The translations under genes were made by a program, and so were the position numbers. This document shows, piece by piece, positions 40,714 through 48,721 of a stretch of 64,000 bases of DNA. The stretch lies in assembly GCF_017573505.1 (NCBI RefSeq), contig NZ_JAGEOJ010000002.1:1-64000 (forward strand), read 5' to 3'. Source of the stretch: Actinomadura barringtoniae. Lineage in GTDB: Bacteria; Actinomycetota; Actinomycetes; Streptosporangiales; Streptosporangiaceae. Below the pieces are notes generated by a model. That model was given only the letters and a program-made list of their open reading frames with translations, was not told the DNA's origin and searched no databases. The first letter of the stretch is position 1. Every line of letters starts with the position of its first letter.

Positions 40714-41736
40714 GTGGCCGCACCGAAGAAGGACGCCTCGAAGAAGGACGACAAGCTCGCCGACTACCGGCGCAAGCGCGACGCCGCCAAGACCCCCGAG
40801 CCCGTCCCGCCGGACCAGGCGCTCCCCAAGGGCGACGACGACACGTTCGTGATCCAGGAGCACCACGCGCGCAGCCTGCACTGGGATCTGCGGCTGGAAC
40901 GCGACGGCGTGCTGGTCTCCTGGGCCGTTCCGAAGGGCATCCCGCCCGACCCCAAGGTCAACCACCTGGCCGTGCACACCGAGGACCACCCGCTGGAGTA
41001 CGCCGCGTTCGAGGGCGACATCCCGCAGGGCGAGTACGGCGGCGGGACGATGCACATCTGGGATCGCGGCACGTACGAGACCGAGAAGTGGTCCGACCGC
41101 GAGGTCATGATCGTCATGCACGGCAGCCGGGTCTCGGGCAAGTACGTGCTGTTCAAGACGCGCGGCAAGAACTGGATGATCCACCGGATGGACCCGCCCG
41201 CCGATCCCGGCTTCGAGCCGCTCCCCGGCAAGCTCCAGGCGATGCGACCGGCCCAGAACAAGAGGCTCCCCCGCGACCAGGACGCCTACGGCTTCGAGTT
41301 CGCGTGGGGCGGCCGCCGGCTGCTGGCCTACATCGAGGGCGGCCGTACGCGCTGGACCGACGGCCGGGCCCGTGCCGTCGACGGGCCCGCGGGCATCGGC
41401 CCCAAGCTGGGCGAGTCGATGGGCGCCCGCCCCGTCCTGCTGGACGGCGAGCTCGCCCAGGTGGAGGGCCGCGAGACCTATCTGATCTTCGACCTGCTCC
41501 ACCTGGACGGGCACCCGCTGCTGGACGAGCCCTACGAGGAACGCCGCCGGCGCCTGGACGAGCTGAAGGCCAACGGTCCCCGCTGGCAGACGACGCCCTG
41601 GTTCCCGGGCGATGGCGAAGCGGTCCGCGACGCCGCCCACGCCCAGGGCCTCGACTACCTGGCCAAGCGGCTGGACTCCCCGTACGAGCCGGGCGCCGAG
41701 AGCGACGCCTGGCGCCTGATCAGTAGGCGACGGTGA
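40714..41736 (+). CDS. LigD-type 3'-phosphoesterase fused to a degenerate ATP-dependent ligase domain
   Basis: The gene encodes 340 residues from GTG 40714. The PE domain (about 40-170) has the diagnostic HHARSLHWDLRLERDGVL, LAVHTEDHPLEY and EGDIPQGEYGGGTM, including the His, His, Asp and Arg ligands. It should trim 3' ends in non-homologous end joining. The C-terminal part (about 190-340) aligns to a LigD ligase core but where a K-x-DG-x-R motif is expected it reads FEFAWGGRRLLAY, so the nucleotidyl-accepting Lys and the following Asp are gone. YLAKRLDSPYEPG retains motif IV-like sequence. It is probably a PE with a pseudo-ligase module. Its 3' end overlaps the convergent oxidoreductase gene by 17 bp. 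Confidence 0.85.
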   Translation: MAAPKKDASKKDDKLADYRRKRDAAKTPEPVPPDQALPKGDDDTFVIQEHHARSLHWDLRLERDGVLVSWAVPKGIPPDPKVNHLAVHTEDHPLEYAAFEGDIPQGEYGGGTMHIWDRGTYETEKWSDREVMIVMHGSRVSGKYVLFKTRGKNWMIHRMDPPADPGFEPLPGKLQAMRPAQNKRLPRDQDAYGFEFAWGGRRLLAYIEGGRTRWTDGRARAVDGPAGIGPKLGESMGARPVLLDGELAQVEGRETYLIFDLLHLDGHPLLDEPYEERRRRLDELKANGPRWQTTPWFPGDGEAVRDAAHAQGLDYLAKRLDSPYEPGAESDAWRLISRRR

Positions 41737-42343
41737 TCCGGCGCCCGATCGCGGCGCCGTTCTCCAGCTCGTCCACGAGCGCGACGGAGTAGTCCTCGGC
41801 GCTGATCTGGCTCCTGCCCTTGGCGTCGAGGAGCAGCTGGTCGCCGCCCAGCCGGAACGTGCCGGTGCGCTCGCCCGGCTCGATCACCCCGGCCGGCGAG
41901 ACGTACGTCCAGTCCAGGTCGCCGGCCTCCTTACGGATCACTTCGAGCAGCTCGGCCTGGGCCAGCGACTCGGCCTTGTAGATCTCCGGGAAGTGCGGGT
42001 CGTCCACGTGCCGTACGCCGGGCGCGGTCTCCAGGCTGCCCGCGCCCCCGACCACGATGAGGCGGCGCACCCCGGCCCGCCGCAGCCCGTCCAGGACGGC
42101 CCGCCCGGCGGCCAGCAGCGGCCCCTCGGCCTCCGAGCCGTCCCGCGGCGGCGCGATCGCCAGTACGACGGCATCGACGCCTTTGGCCAGGTCGGCGACG
42201 CGCGCCGCGTCCCCGGCGTCCAGGCTCTCGGTCCCCTCCTTGCCGCTCCGGGTCGTTCCGACGACCTCGTGCCCGCGTGCCCGTGCCTCGGCCGCGACCC
42301 GGCTTCCGATCATGCCGGTGGATCCGATCAGCAGCAGCTTCAT
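41720..42343 (-). CDS. NAD(P)-binding oxidoreductase, NmrA/SDR-like
   Basis: The gene encodes 207 residues from ATG 42343 (MKLLLIGSTGMIGSRVA); five codons upstream lack conservation. The glycine-rich GSTGMIG nucleotide motif (about residues 7-13) and TRSGK for the ribose-phosphate suggest NADP(H). VVLAIAPPRDG, RRLIVVGGAGSL and WTYVSPAGVI are typical of the atypical SDR group that includes YwnB and quinone-reductase-like proteins. The Tyr-x3-Lys catalytic motif is not clear (YKAESLAQ), so it may be a sensor or quinone reductase. It is divergent from an HxlR regulator over a palindrome, the usual arrangement for HxlR-controlled stress oxidoreductases. Confidence 0.87.
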   Translation of the reverse strand: MKLLLIGSTGMIGSRVAAEARARGHEVVGTTRSGKEGTESLDAGDAARVADLAKGVDAVVLAIAPPRDGSEAEGPLLAAGRAVLDGLRRAGVRRLIVVGGAGSLETAPGVRHVDDPHFPEIYKAESLAQAELLEVIRKEAGDLDWTYVSPAGVIEPGERTGTFRLGGDQLLLDAKGRSQISAEDYSVALVDELENGAAIGRRITVAY

Positions 42344-42378
42344 GGTTCTGACCTCCAAGAACGTGTCCTCGCGATGGA

Positions 42379-42397
42379 CAGTATCCGTTGGATACTG
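42379..42397. promoter_or_regulatory. palindromic operator between HxlR regulator and oxidoreductase
   Basis: CAGTATCC-GTT-GGATACTG is a perfect 8-bp dyad with 3-bp spacer in the 89-bp divergent intergenic region, 36 bp from both starts (42343 and 42433). The symmetric position suggests control of both genes by the HxlR protein. Confidence 0.7.
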
Positions 42398-42432
42398 GTT
42401 ACCTCAACGGCATTTGGTATCATTTGGAAACT

Positions 42433-42828
42433 ATGCTGGACGGCGACGCTTTCGACCCGAACTGCCCGACCCGGCTGATCCTTGATCGCATCGGCGACAA
42501 GTGGTCGGTCCTGGTCGTGCTCTCCCTGCGCGACGGACCCCGGCGCTTCACCGAGTTGCGCGACAAGATCGGCGGCGTCACTCCCAAGGTCCTTACCCAC
42601 ACGCTCCGGGTCATGGAACGCGACGGCCTGCTGACCCGCCAGGTCTTCCCCGAGATCCCGCCCCACGTGGAGTACGAGCTCACTCCCCTGGGCCAGTCCC
42701 TCCAGGGGCCGATCCAGGCGGTCACCGACTGGGCCGAGGCCAACGTGAACGAAGTGATCGCCGCCCGCGAGGCCCACGAGGCCCGCGCGGCCGACAAGGG
42801 GCGCGCTCTCAACGCCACGGGAACCTGA
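42433..42828 (+). CDS. HxlR/MarR-type winged-helix regulator
   Basis: The gene encodes 131 residues from ATG 42433; the longer frame from 42388 has no conservation and would overlap the operator. The HxlR signature starts with a conserved Cys: DPNCPTRLILDRIGDKWSVLV. The recognition helix follows in FTELRDKIGGVTPKVLTHTLRVM, then VEYELTPLGQSL. The lone Cys near position 10 is the redox or electrophile sensor site in YodB-type proteins, so it may sense quinones or aldehydes. It probably represses the divergent oxidoreductase and itself. Confidence 0.92.
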   Translation: MLDGDAFDPNCPTRLILDRIGDKWSVLVVLSLRDGPRRFTELRDKIGGVTPKVLTHTLRVMERDGLLTRQVFPEIPPHVEYELTPLGQSLQGPIQAVTDWAEANVNEVIAAREAHEARAADKGRALNATGT

Positions 42829-42856
42829 CGCCCCCGCCGCGACTCCAATCAGGTGA

Positions 42857-42878
42857 TACCGGCGCGCCTGCGCCGGTA
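42857..42878 (+). terminator. hairpin after the HxlR gene
   Basis: TACCGGCGC-GCCT-GCGCCGGTA is a perfect 9-bp stem with a 4-nt loop, 28 bp after the HxlR stop. It has no clear T-run. It is a probable terminator separating HxlR from the next gene. Confidence 0.6.
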
Positions 42879-42944
42879 CCGATCGTGATCAGGCTAAATT
42901 TCGGCCGTGTCGCAGAAACAGGTGAATACGCGGGTGCTCGCCGC

Positions 42945-43661
42945 ATGATGGGTCATACGCACGCACTCAGTGGTGCGCTGGTCTGGATGGCCGCGGTTCC
43001 GGTCATCGCGCAAGAGCGGCTCCTCGGGGAGCACGCGGTCCACCTGTCACCGCAGCAGATCATGGCCGGAGCCGTGGTCTGCGCGGGTTCGGCGCTGCTG
43101 CCGGACATGGACCACCACAACGGGCGCATCGCCAACACGATGGGGCCGATCAGCCAGCACTTCTGCAAGTGGGTCGGCAAGATCTCGGGCGGGCACCGGC
43201 ATGCCACGCACTCGATCCTGTTCGCGCTCGGCATCGGCTACGCGTTCGACTGGCTGGCCACGCACTACGTGTACGGCTGGTGGGTGGCGCTGTTCGTCAT
43301 CGTGGGCTTCGGCCTGCGCGGCGTCGGCCTGGACTTCGAGGGCAAGGAACCGCAGTCCGCGCTCGCCGACTGCGCCCTGGCGCTGATCGCCGTCTGGCTG
43401 ATGCACGGCCTGGACATGAGCTTCGTCGGCTTCGCGGTGACGCTGGGCTGCCTGGCGCACGTGGCCGGAGACTGCCTGACACCGAGAGGGTGTCCGGTCT
43501 TCTGGCCGATCCAGTGGCGCGTGGAGGTCCCGGTGATCCCTCGTACCGACGGCAACGTCGAACGCTTCGTGGTCGCGCCCCTGCTCACCATCGGCGTCGC
43601 CGTCCTGGCCGTACGGTCCGCCCTGGGCGACGAGGCCGTGAAGTGGCTCAACAAGGGTTAG
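42945..43661 (+). CDS. metal-dependent hydrolase-like membrane protein (DUF457/YdjM type)
   Basis: The gene encodes 238 residues from ATG 42945 (or the next codon, ATG 42948). The N-terminus MMGHTHALSGALVWM carries the conserved His pair. ALLPDMDHHNGRIA and GGHRHATHSILFAL give the DxDH and H-R-x-x-T-H motifs of the family. Helices are at about 10-25, 45-55, 90-120, 125-145, 155-175 and 210-230. YdjM/DUF457 proteins are membrane-embedded putative hydrolases of unknown substrate. Another conserved part is DCLTPRGCPVFWPIQ. The stop overlaps that of the convergent lipoprotein gene (TTAG). Confidence 0.87.
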   Translation: MMGHTHALSGALVWMAAVPVIAQERLLGEHAVHLSPQQIMAGAVVCAGSALLPDMDHHNGRIANTMGPISQHFCKWVGKISGGHRHATHSILFALGIGYAFDWLATHYVYGWWVALFVIVGFGLRGVGLDFEGKEPQSALADCALALIAVWLMHGLDMSFVGFAVTLGCLAHVAGDCLTPRGCPVFWPIQWRVEVPVIPRTDGNVERFVVAPLLTIGVAVLAVRSALGDEAVKWLNKG

Positions 43662-44206
43662 CGCAGGTCGTCGAACTGGTCGCAGGTCAGGTCGCTGCTC
43701 ATGGTCACCTTCACGATCTCCTCGTGCTTCCCCGGCGACACCCGCTGAACCTGGGGGCTGAGCACCACCTTCCTGATCCCTGGAATCGCCGCCGCGGTGC
43801 AGGCGAGCTGCGCGTGCGCGCGCCTGGTCCAGGCGGTGGTCTCCCTGAGCTGGACCACGAGCCGATCGGCCCCGTTGTCGGGTGCCTCGACATTGGTGAG
43901 GGTGTAAGCCTCCCTGATCTCGTCCGGCACTTCGGTGTGCAGCCCTTGACGCCGTTCGCCCTCGGTGGGCTGGACGGCGAGTTGGTCCACCGCGATATAG
44001 GGGTGCCCCGGCAGGCCCGCGCGCAGCACCGGGACAAGGTGCCCCTTGTCGTTCAGCAGGTACACCGTGATCCTCGCGACCGCGCTGGGAGAGGCGCTCG
44101 GCGGAGCGCCCGCGTCGACGATCCCCGTCTCCCGGACTCCGCAGCCGGTGAGGGTGAGGACCAAGGCCACCATGGCCGTGAGCGAGCGCAGGGGCCGGCG
44201 TCTCAT
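43658..44206 (-). CDS. GerMN-like lipoprotein B, last gene of the two-component operon
   Basis: The gene encodes 182 residues from ATG 44206, which overlaps the stop of lipoprotein A (ATGA). The lipobox LTLTGC (Cys about 22) marks an extracellular lipoprotein. The GerMN-like core includes ARITVYLLNDKGHLVPVLR, VDQLAVQPTEGERRQGLHT and a closing LTCDQFDDLR. It is a paralogue of the next gene upstream. Two cysteines (ACTAA and LTCDQ) are conserved in both. The location after a response regulator and kinase suggests a signalling or sensory accessory role, comparable with LpqB after MtrAB or CseA beside CseBC; inference. Confidence 0.72.
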   Translation of the reverse strand: MRRRPLRSLTAMVALVLTLTGCGVRETGIVDAGAPPSASPSAVARITVYLLNDKGHLVPVLRAGLPGHPYIAVDQLAVQPTEGERRQGLHTEVPDEIREAYTLTNVEAPDNGADRLVVQLRETTAWTRRAHAQLACTAAAIPGIRKVVLSPQVQRVSPGKHEEIVKVTMSSDLTCDQFDDLR

Positions 44207-44754
44207 CGCAGATCCTTGAACTCGTCGCAGGTCAGCTTCCGTGTGCCGTCCACGATCGCCACGACGCGCGTCGTGAGGCGCCCGGGCGGCCGGTACCTGT
44301 ACCAGGGGCTCAGTATCACGCCGGCGATGCCCGGAACACCGGCCGCCGTGCACGCCAACTGCGCCAAGGCCGCCCTGGTCCAGGCCCCCCGTCCGTTCAC
44401 CATGACGACCAGATCGACGCCCGCCGTCCGGCCGTCGCGGACGTCCTGGGCGAGGTGGGCCGATTCGACGGCGTCGGGCACCTCGGTTCGCAGCCCCGAT
44501 CGGCGTTCGGACCCCACCGGCCGCACCGCCAGCTGGTTCAGCGCGATGTAGGGGCGGCCGGGGAGCCCGGGACGCGTCACCGAGACCAGACGGCCCTGGG
44601 CGTTCAGCAGGTACACCGTGATCCTCGCGACCGGGTTGGCGGCGTCCGGCGCGCCCCCGGCGCCGGCGATCCCGGTCGCCCGCACTCCGCACCCGGCGAC
44701 GGCCGCGGTCACGGCCAGCGCCACCACGGCGGCGAACACCGGGCGGGGGGTCAT
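44203..44754 (-). CDS. GerMN-like lipoprotein A, third gene of the two-component operon
   Basis: The gene encodes 183 residues from ATG 44754 (ATGA overlap with the kinase stop); the earlier start at 44796 would put 14 basic residues from antisense overlap in front. The lipobox AAVAGC (Cys about 22) is clear. ARITVYLLNAQGRLVSVTR and LNQLAVRPVGSERRSGLRT follow the GerMN pattern; the C-terminus reads LTCDEFKDLR as in its neighbour. Both Cys pairs are conserved. Family evidence for GerMN is by motif only. It probably sits on the outer face of the membrane and communicates with the kinase sensor domain. Confidence 0.72.
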   Translation of the reverse strand: MTPRPVFAAVVALAVTAAVAGCGVRATGIAGAGGAPDAANPVARITVYLLNAQGRLVSVTRPGLPGRPYIALNQLAVRPVGSERRSGLRTEVPDAVESAHLAQDVRDGRTAGVDLVVMVNGRGAWTRAALAQLACTAAGVPGIAGVILSPWYRYRPPGRLTTRVVAIVDGTRKLTCDEFKDLR

Positions 44755-46217
44755 GCCCCTTCTCCCTCGGCCGCGTCCTCGCCGATGGGCAGCCACAGGC
44801 TGAACACCGCCCCGCCGTCCTCGCCGTTGTCGCCCCGCAGGACGCCGCCGTGCAGCGCGGCGTTCTCCCAGGCGATCGACAGGCCGAGCCCGCTGCCCTC
44901 GCTCCGCGACCTGGCCGCCTCGACCTTCACGAACCGGTCGAAGATGGACGAGAGCACCTCGCCCGGAATGCCTGGCCCGCGGTCGGCCACGGTGACCTGG
45001 AAACCTTGCCTTCCGTGGCGTTCGGCGGGGCCGAAGTCCAGCGTGACCGGCGGCCGGCCGTGCTTGAGCGCGTTCCCTGCGAGGTTGGCCACGATCACGT
45101 CGAAGCGGCGCGGGTCGACCCGCGCGACCAGGTCCGCGGGCCCGGTCACCGCCAGCTCTCCCGTCCAGCCGCGCGCCGCCAGCGTCGCCGCGACCGCGTC
45201 GGCGATCACTACGTTGTCCGGCACCAGCGTCGCGGCGCCGGAGTCGAAGCGGCTGATCTCGATGAGATGCTCGACCAGCTGCCCGAGGCGCCGGGTCTCC
45301 TCCACGATCAGCCCGGTGGCGACCGGCGCGTCCACCGCCCGCGCGTCGTCCTCCGCCAGCAGCTCCGCGACCGCGATCATCGAGGTGAGCGGGGTGCGCA
45401 GCTCGTGCGACACGTCGGCCACGAACCGCCGTGAGGACGCCTCCATCGCGCGCAGTTCGGTGACGGTCTCCTGGAGTGTCCCGGCCATGTCGTTGAAGCT
45501 GCGGGCCAGGTCGGCGAGCTCGTCGCGCCCCTTGACCTCGACCCGGGACTGCAGCCGCCCCTCGCCGAGGTCGCGGGTCGCCGACGCCAGCCGCCGGACG
45601 GGGCGCAGCACCCCCCGGGTGGCCAGCAGGGCCAGCACCAGGGCCGCCACCACGGCGGCGCTGTCGGCCACCGTCACGGCCCAGCCGAACGAACGCAGGT
45701 CGGCGGCCTCCTTCTCCAGGCTCACCGAGACGATGACCATCGGCGGTGTCTGGCGCTCCGGCTCGTTGATCGTCGTCTGGTAGGCGGTCGGCCGCGCCGC
45801 CACGAGCAGATACGGCCGCCCGTGGCTGACGACCCGCTGGTAGACCATCGTGTCGGCGCTGCCCTGCGCCTTGGCCAGGAAGGCCGCGGCCGGTCGTACG
45901 TGCAGCCGGGACAACCCCGGCAGGGCGGGCGGGATCGGGCCGTACAGCGGCAGCGGCAGCGCGAACGCCTTGACGCGGCCGTCGGGAGAGGTGAGCGCCT
46001 GTTCCAGCTCACCGGCCAGCAGCGAGCCGGTGTCAGGCGGCAGTTCCGCCGGCACCATCCGGGAGACCGTCTGCCGCACTTGAGTGATCATCGCGTCCTG
46101 GGTGCGCTGCAGCATCGCGCGCCGCACCAGCACGTACGCGATGCCGGACGCCAGCGCGGAGGACAGCAGCGCCACGGCGGTGAACGCGGCGATCAGGCGG
46201 ATGCGCAGCGGGATCAC
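44751..46217 (-). CDS. sensor histidine kinase
   Basis: The gene encodes 488 residues from GTG 46217 (GTGA overlap with the response regulator). Layout: a first helix (about 6-28), an extracytoplasmic sensor of about 150 residues, a second helix (around 185-210), HAMP (LRPVRRLASATRDLGEGRL to LARSFNDM), HisKA with VADVSHELRTPLTSM (phospho-His), then HATPase_c with N-box NLAGNALKHG, G1 VADRGPGIP and G2 GSGLGLSIA. It is a classical OmpR-partner kinase. It is followed by two lipoprotein genes that could modulate its sensor. No ligand is predictable. Confidence 0.93.
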   Translation of the reverse strand: MIPLRIRLIAAFTAVALLSSALASGIAYVLVRRAMLQRTQDAMITQVRQTVSRMVPAELPPDTGSLLAGELEQALTSPDGRVKAFALPLPLYGPIPPALPGLSRLHVRPAAAFLAKAQGSADTMVYQRVVSHGRPYLLVAARPTAYQTTINEPERQTPPMVIVSVSLEKEAADLRSFGWAVTVADSAAVVAALVLALLATRGVLRPVRRLASATRDLGEGRLQSRVEVKGRDELADLARSFNDMAGTLQETVTELRAMEASSRRFVADVSHELRTPLTSMIAVAELLAEDDARAVDAPVATGLIVEETRRLGQLVEHLIEISRFDSGAATLVPDNVVIADAVAATLAARGWTGELAVTGPADLVARVDPRRFDVIVANLAGNALKHGRPPVTLDFGPAERHGRQGFQVTVADRGPGIPGEVLSSIFDRFVKVEAARSRSEGSGLGLSIAWENAALHGGVLRGDNGEDGGAVFSLWLPIGEDAAEGEGA

Positions 46218-46888
46218 GGCGCGGTGAAGCGGTAACCGAAGCCGCGGACGGTCTGGATGAGGCGCGGCTCGGCGGGCTCGTCCTCGATCTTGGCGCGGAC
46301 CCGCTGGACGCAGGCGTCCACCAGGCGCGAGTCGCCGGGATAGGTGTGCTCCCAGACCGAGGCGAGGAGGTTCTGCCTGGTCAGCGCCTGCCCGGGGCGG
46401 CGGGTCAGCTCCAGCAGCAGCCGCAGCTCGGTCGGGGTGAGCCGCACGTCGGTGCCGGCTTTGGTGACCTTGAGCGAGGTGCGGTCGATGACCAGGTCGC
46501 CGTAGGAGGAACGGTCGGTGTGGCTGCTCTCGGCGCGGCGCAGCACCGCGCGGACCCGGGCGTCCAGCACGCGCGGCTCGACCGGCTTCACCACGTAGTC
46601 GTCGGCGCCCGCCTCCAGGCCGAGCACCACGTCCAGGTCGTCGCCGCGCGCGGTGAGCAGGATCACCGGGAGCGTGTCGTCGCGGCGGATCCGGCGGCAC
46701 ACCTCGATCCCGTCGATGCCGGGCAGCATCACGTCCAGGACCGCGATCTCGGGGCGCCGCGAGCGCACCCGGTCCAGGCCCTCCTCCCCCGTCGCCACCG
46801 CCGTCACGCCGTGGCCCAGCCGGGTGAGGGCCAGCTCCAGCGCGACGCGGGCCGAGGGGTCGTCTTCGACGAAGAGGATGCTCGCCAC
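46214..46888 (-). CDS. OmpR/PhoB-family response regulator
   Basis: The gene encodes 224 residues from GTG 46888 (VASILFVEDDPSARV); a longer frame to 46951 adds unconserved polar residues. The receiver domain has acidic pocket EDD, phospho-acceptor Asp in VLDVMLPG, Thr in LLTARG and Lys in VVKPVEP. The C-terminal Trans_reg_C winged helix includes LTPTELRLLLELTRRPGQALTR and VDACVQRVRAKIED. It heads a four-gene operon in which all three junctions are 4-nt overlaps (GTGA, ATGA, ATGA). Targets unknown; autoregulation is likely. Confidence 0.94.
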   Translation of the reverse strand: MASILFVEDDPSARVALELALTRLGHGVTAVATGEEGLDRVRSRRPEIAVLDVMLPGIDGIEVCRRIRRDDTLPVILLTARGDDLDVVLGLEAGADDYVVKPVEPRVLDARVRAVLRRAESSHTDRSSYGDLVIDRTSLKVTKAGTDVRLTPTELRLLLELTRRPGQALTRQNLLASVWEHTYPGDSRLVDACVQRVRAKIEDEPAEPRLIQTVRGFGYRFTAP

Positions 46889-47026
46889 CCGGCCATTATG
46901 CGGGAGCTGGTGATCTTCGCCCCGTTTGTCACGAGATCGGGACATCGTCACGAGACGCGGACATGGTCACGAGACCTGGACGGCAGCCGGACATGACGGC
47001 GACAGGGCGTCACGACGGTGGGGCTC

Positions 47027-48703
47027 ATGTCGCTCGTGATCGCCGCCCCTTCCCCCGAAGCGCCGCCCGTTCCCGCATTGCCCACCCCGCGCCGCACTAT
47101 GGCCTGGCTGCTCGCCCTGGGCTGCGTGGCGCAGGTCCTGATCCGGCTCTGGTTCGCGCAGGCGCGGACCGGCCCGGCCGCTAACCCGGACGAGACCGGC
47201 TACCTGCTCGCCGCCCGCTGGCTGGCCGGAGGGCCCGGCGGTGACCTCTCGCGCAACACCTTCTACCAGGGCGGGTACTCGCTGCTCCTCGCCCCGGCGT
47301 CCTGGGTGAGCGACGACCCGAACACCGTCTACACGCTGGTGATGGTCATCAACGCGGTGGTGGGGGCGGCGGCCTTCCCGCTCGGGGTGATGCTGCTGCG
47401 GCGGCTGGGCGTCTCCGGGCGGGCGGGAGCGGCGCTGGCCTGGGCGGCGGCGCTGCTGCCGGCCGCGACCTTCTTCGGCGGGTACGCGCTGGCCGACGCG
47501 ATCCTGCCGGTCGTGGTGCTCGGATGGCTGCTCGCCCTGGACCGCTTCATTCGGGACGGCGGGCCGTACGCGGCGGCGGGGTCGAGCCTGATCGCCTGCT
47601 ACGCGGACGCGGTGCACTCGCGCGGGCAAGTGCTGCTGTGCGTGCACGTGCTGGCGTTGCTGGCCTTGGTGGTGTCCCGGCGGCGCACGGATGTGGTGGG
47701 TCTGGGCACGGTGGTCGCGGGCTTCCTGGCGGTCTCGGCGCTGAACGGCGCGATGCGTTCGGCGCTGTACCCGGAGGGAACGCGGGATCTGACGGCGATC
47801 CTGCTGGCTCGGCTGACCACGTTCGACGGCCAGCTGTGGGCGCTCTCGGGAGCGGCAGGCCAGATCTGGTACCTGATCGTCTCCACCTGGGGCCTCGCCG
47901 GGGTAGGTCTGGTCGCGACGGCGGTGATGGCGGTGCGGCGATCGCCGATGGCCGCCGTGCTGCTGGTGAGCACCGCGGGGATGGCGTACGCGTCGTCGGC
48001 GGCCCTGCCCGACGAGCACCGGGTGGGCAACTTCGCCTACGGCCGCTACCTGTCGTGCGTGGCACTGGTCTACGCCCTCATCGGAATCGCCGCCCTCATG
48101 CGTTCGACCAACCGGCAGCGGGCGGTGCTGGCCGCATCCGGCGTGGGCGTTCTGGCGGTCTCCGGGCTGTGGGTGACGGCGTACGCGGGCGACCGGCTCA
48201 GCACCTACAACTACATCGGCTTCGACTTTCCGGAGACCTCGTTCCTCACCGGCGATCGTTCGGAACTCCACCTCACGCAGGCGTCGCTGGTGGCGGCGGG
48301 CCTACTGATCGCCTTCGCCGGGCTGCGGTGGCTGGGCCCGCTCGCGGTCGCCGCCGGGGTGCTCGCCCTCAGCCTGGCCGCGACCGTCTTCCTGAACGGA
48401 TCTCACCCGCGGCGGGTGATGCCGGTCGCGCCGATCTCCGGCCACGGGGGCGTCGCCGTCGCCCACTCGGTGAACTGGATGGACTACACCAAGATCCTCC
48501 ATCCGGTCGCCTGGACGCGGATTAGCTGGATCAACCCGACGACCGAGAGGCCCGCGCCGGGGATCTGCACCGTGGTGGTGAACCGCCCCGCCGGAACGAG
48601 TCCGGAGGCCTCCTGGCCAGGGCATCCGGCCGGCTGGCGCCCGCTTCCCGCCACCTGGCCCGCCGCCTCCTGGACGGCCTGGCGAGATTCAGCCTGCGCC
48701 TAG
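47027..48703 (+). CDS. polytopic membrane glycosyltransferase-like protein (GT-C type)
   Basis: The gene encodes 558 residues from ATG 47027 (GTG 47018 is possible). After a polar N-terminus there are about ten to eleven hydrophobic segments. The first large extracytoplasmic loop has NPDETGYLLAARWL, with the acidic pair characteristic of GT39/GT83-type enzymes that use polyprenyl-phosphate sugars. A soluble C-terminal region (about 455-558) faces outward. It probably transfers a sugar to a lipid, protein or polysaccharide acceptor at the outer membrane face; donor and acceptor are unknown. It stands alone and is divergent from the two-component operon. Confidence 0.75.
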   Translation: MSLVIAAPSPEAPPVPALPTPRRTMAWLLALGCVAQVLIRLWFAQARTGPAANPDETGYLLAARWLAGGPGGDLSRNTFYQGGYSLLLAPASWVSDDPNTVYTLVMVINAVVGAAAFPLGVMLLRRLGVSGRAGAALAWAAALLPAATFFGGYALADAILPVVVLGWLLALDRFIRDGGPYAAAGSSLIACYADAVHSRGQVLLCVHVLALLALVVSRRRTDVVGLGTVVAGFLAVSALNGAMRSALYPEGTRDLTAILLARLTTFDGQLWALSGAAGQIWYLIVSTWGLAGVGLVATAVMAVRRSPMAAVLLVSTAGMAYASSAALPDEHRVGNFAYGRYLSCVALVYALIGIAALMRSTNRQRAVLAASGVGVLAVSGLWVTAYAGDRLSTYNYIGFDFPETSFLTGDRSELHLTQASLVAAGLLIAFAGLRWLGPLAVAAGVLALSLAATVFLNGSHPRRVMPVAPISGHGGVAVAHSVNWMDYTKILHPVAWTRISWINPTTERPAPGICTVVVNRPAGTSPEASWPGHPAGWRPLPATWPAASWTAWRDSACA

Positions 48704-48721
48704 CCGGGTAGCGTCCGACCA

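Noticed and set aside
44751..46700. Longer start for the histidine kinase (frame open to 46700)
   Set aside because: The extra residues are antisense to the response regulator; the GTGA overlap at 46217 and the first membrane helix just after it fix the start.
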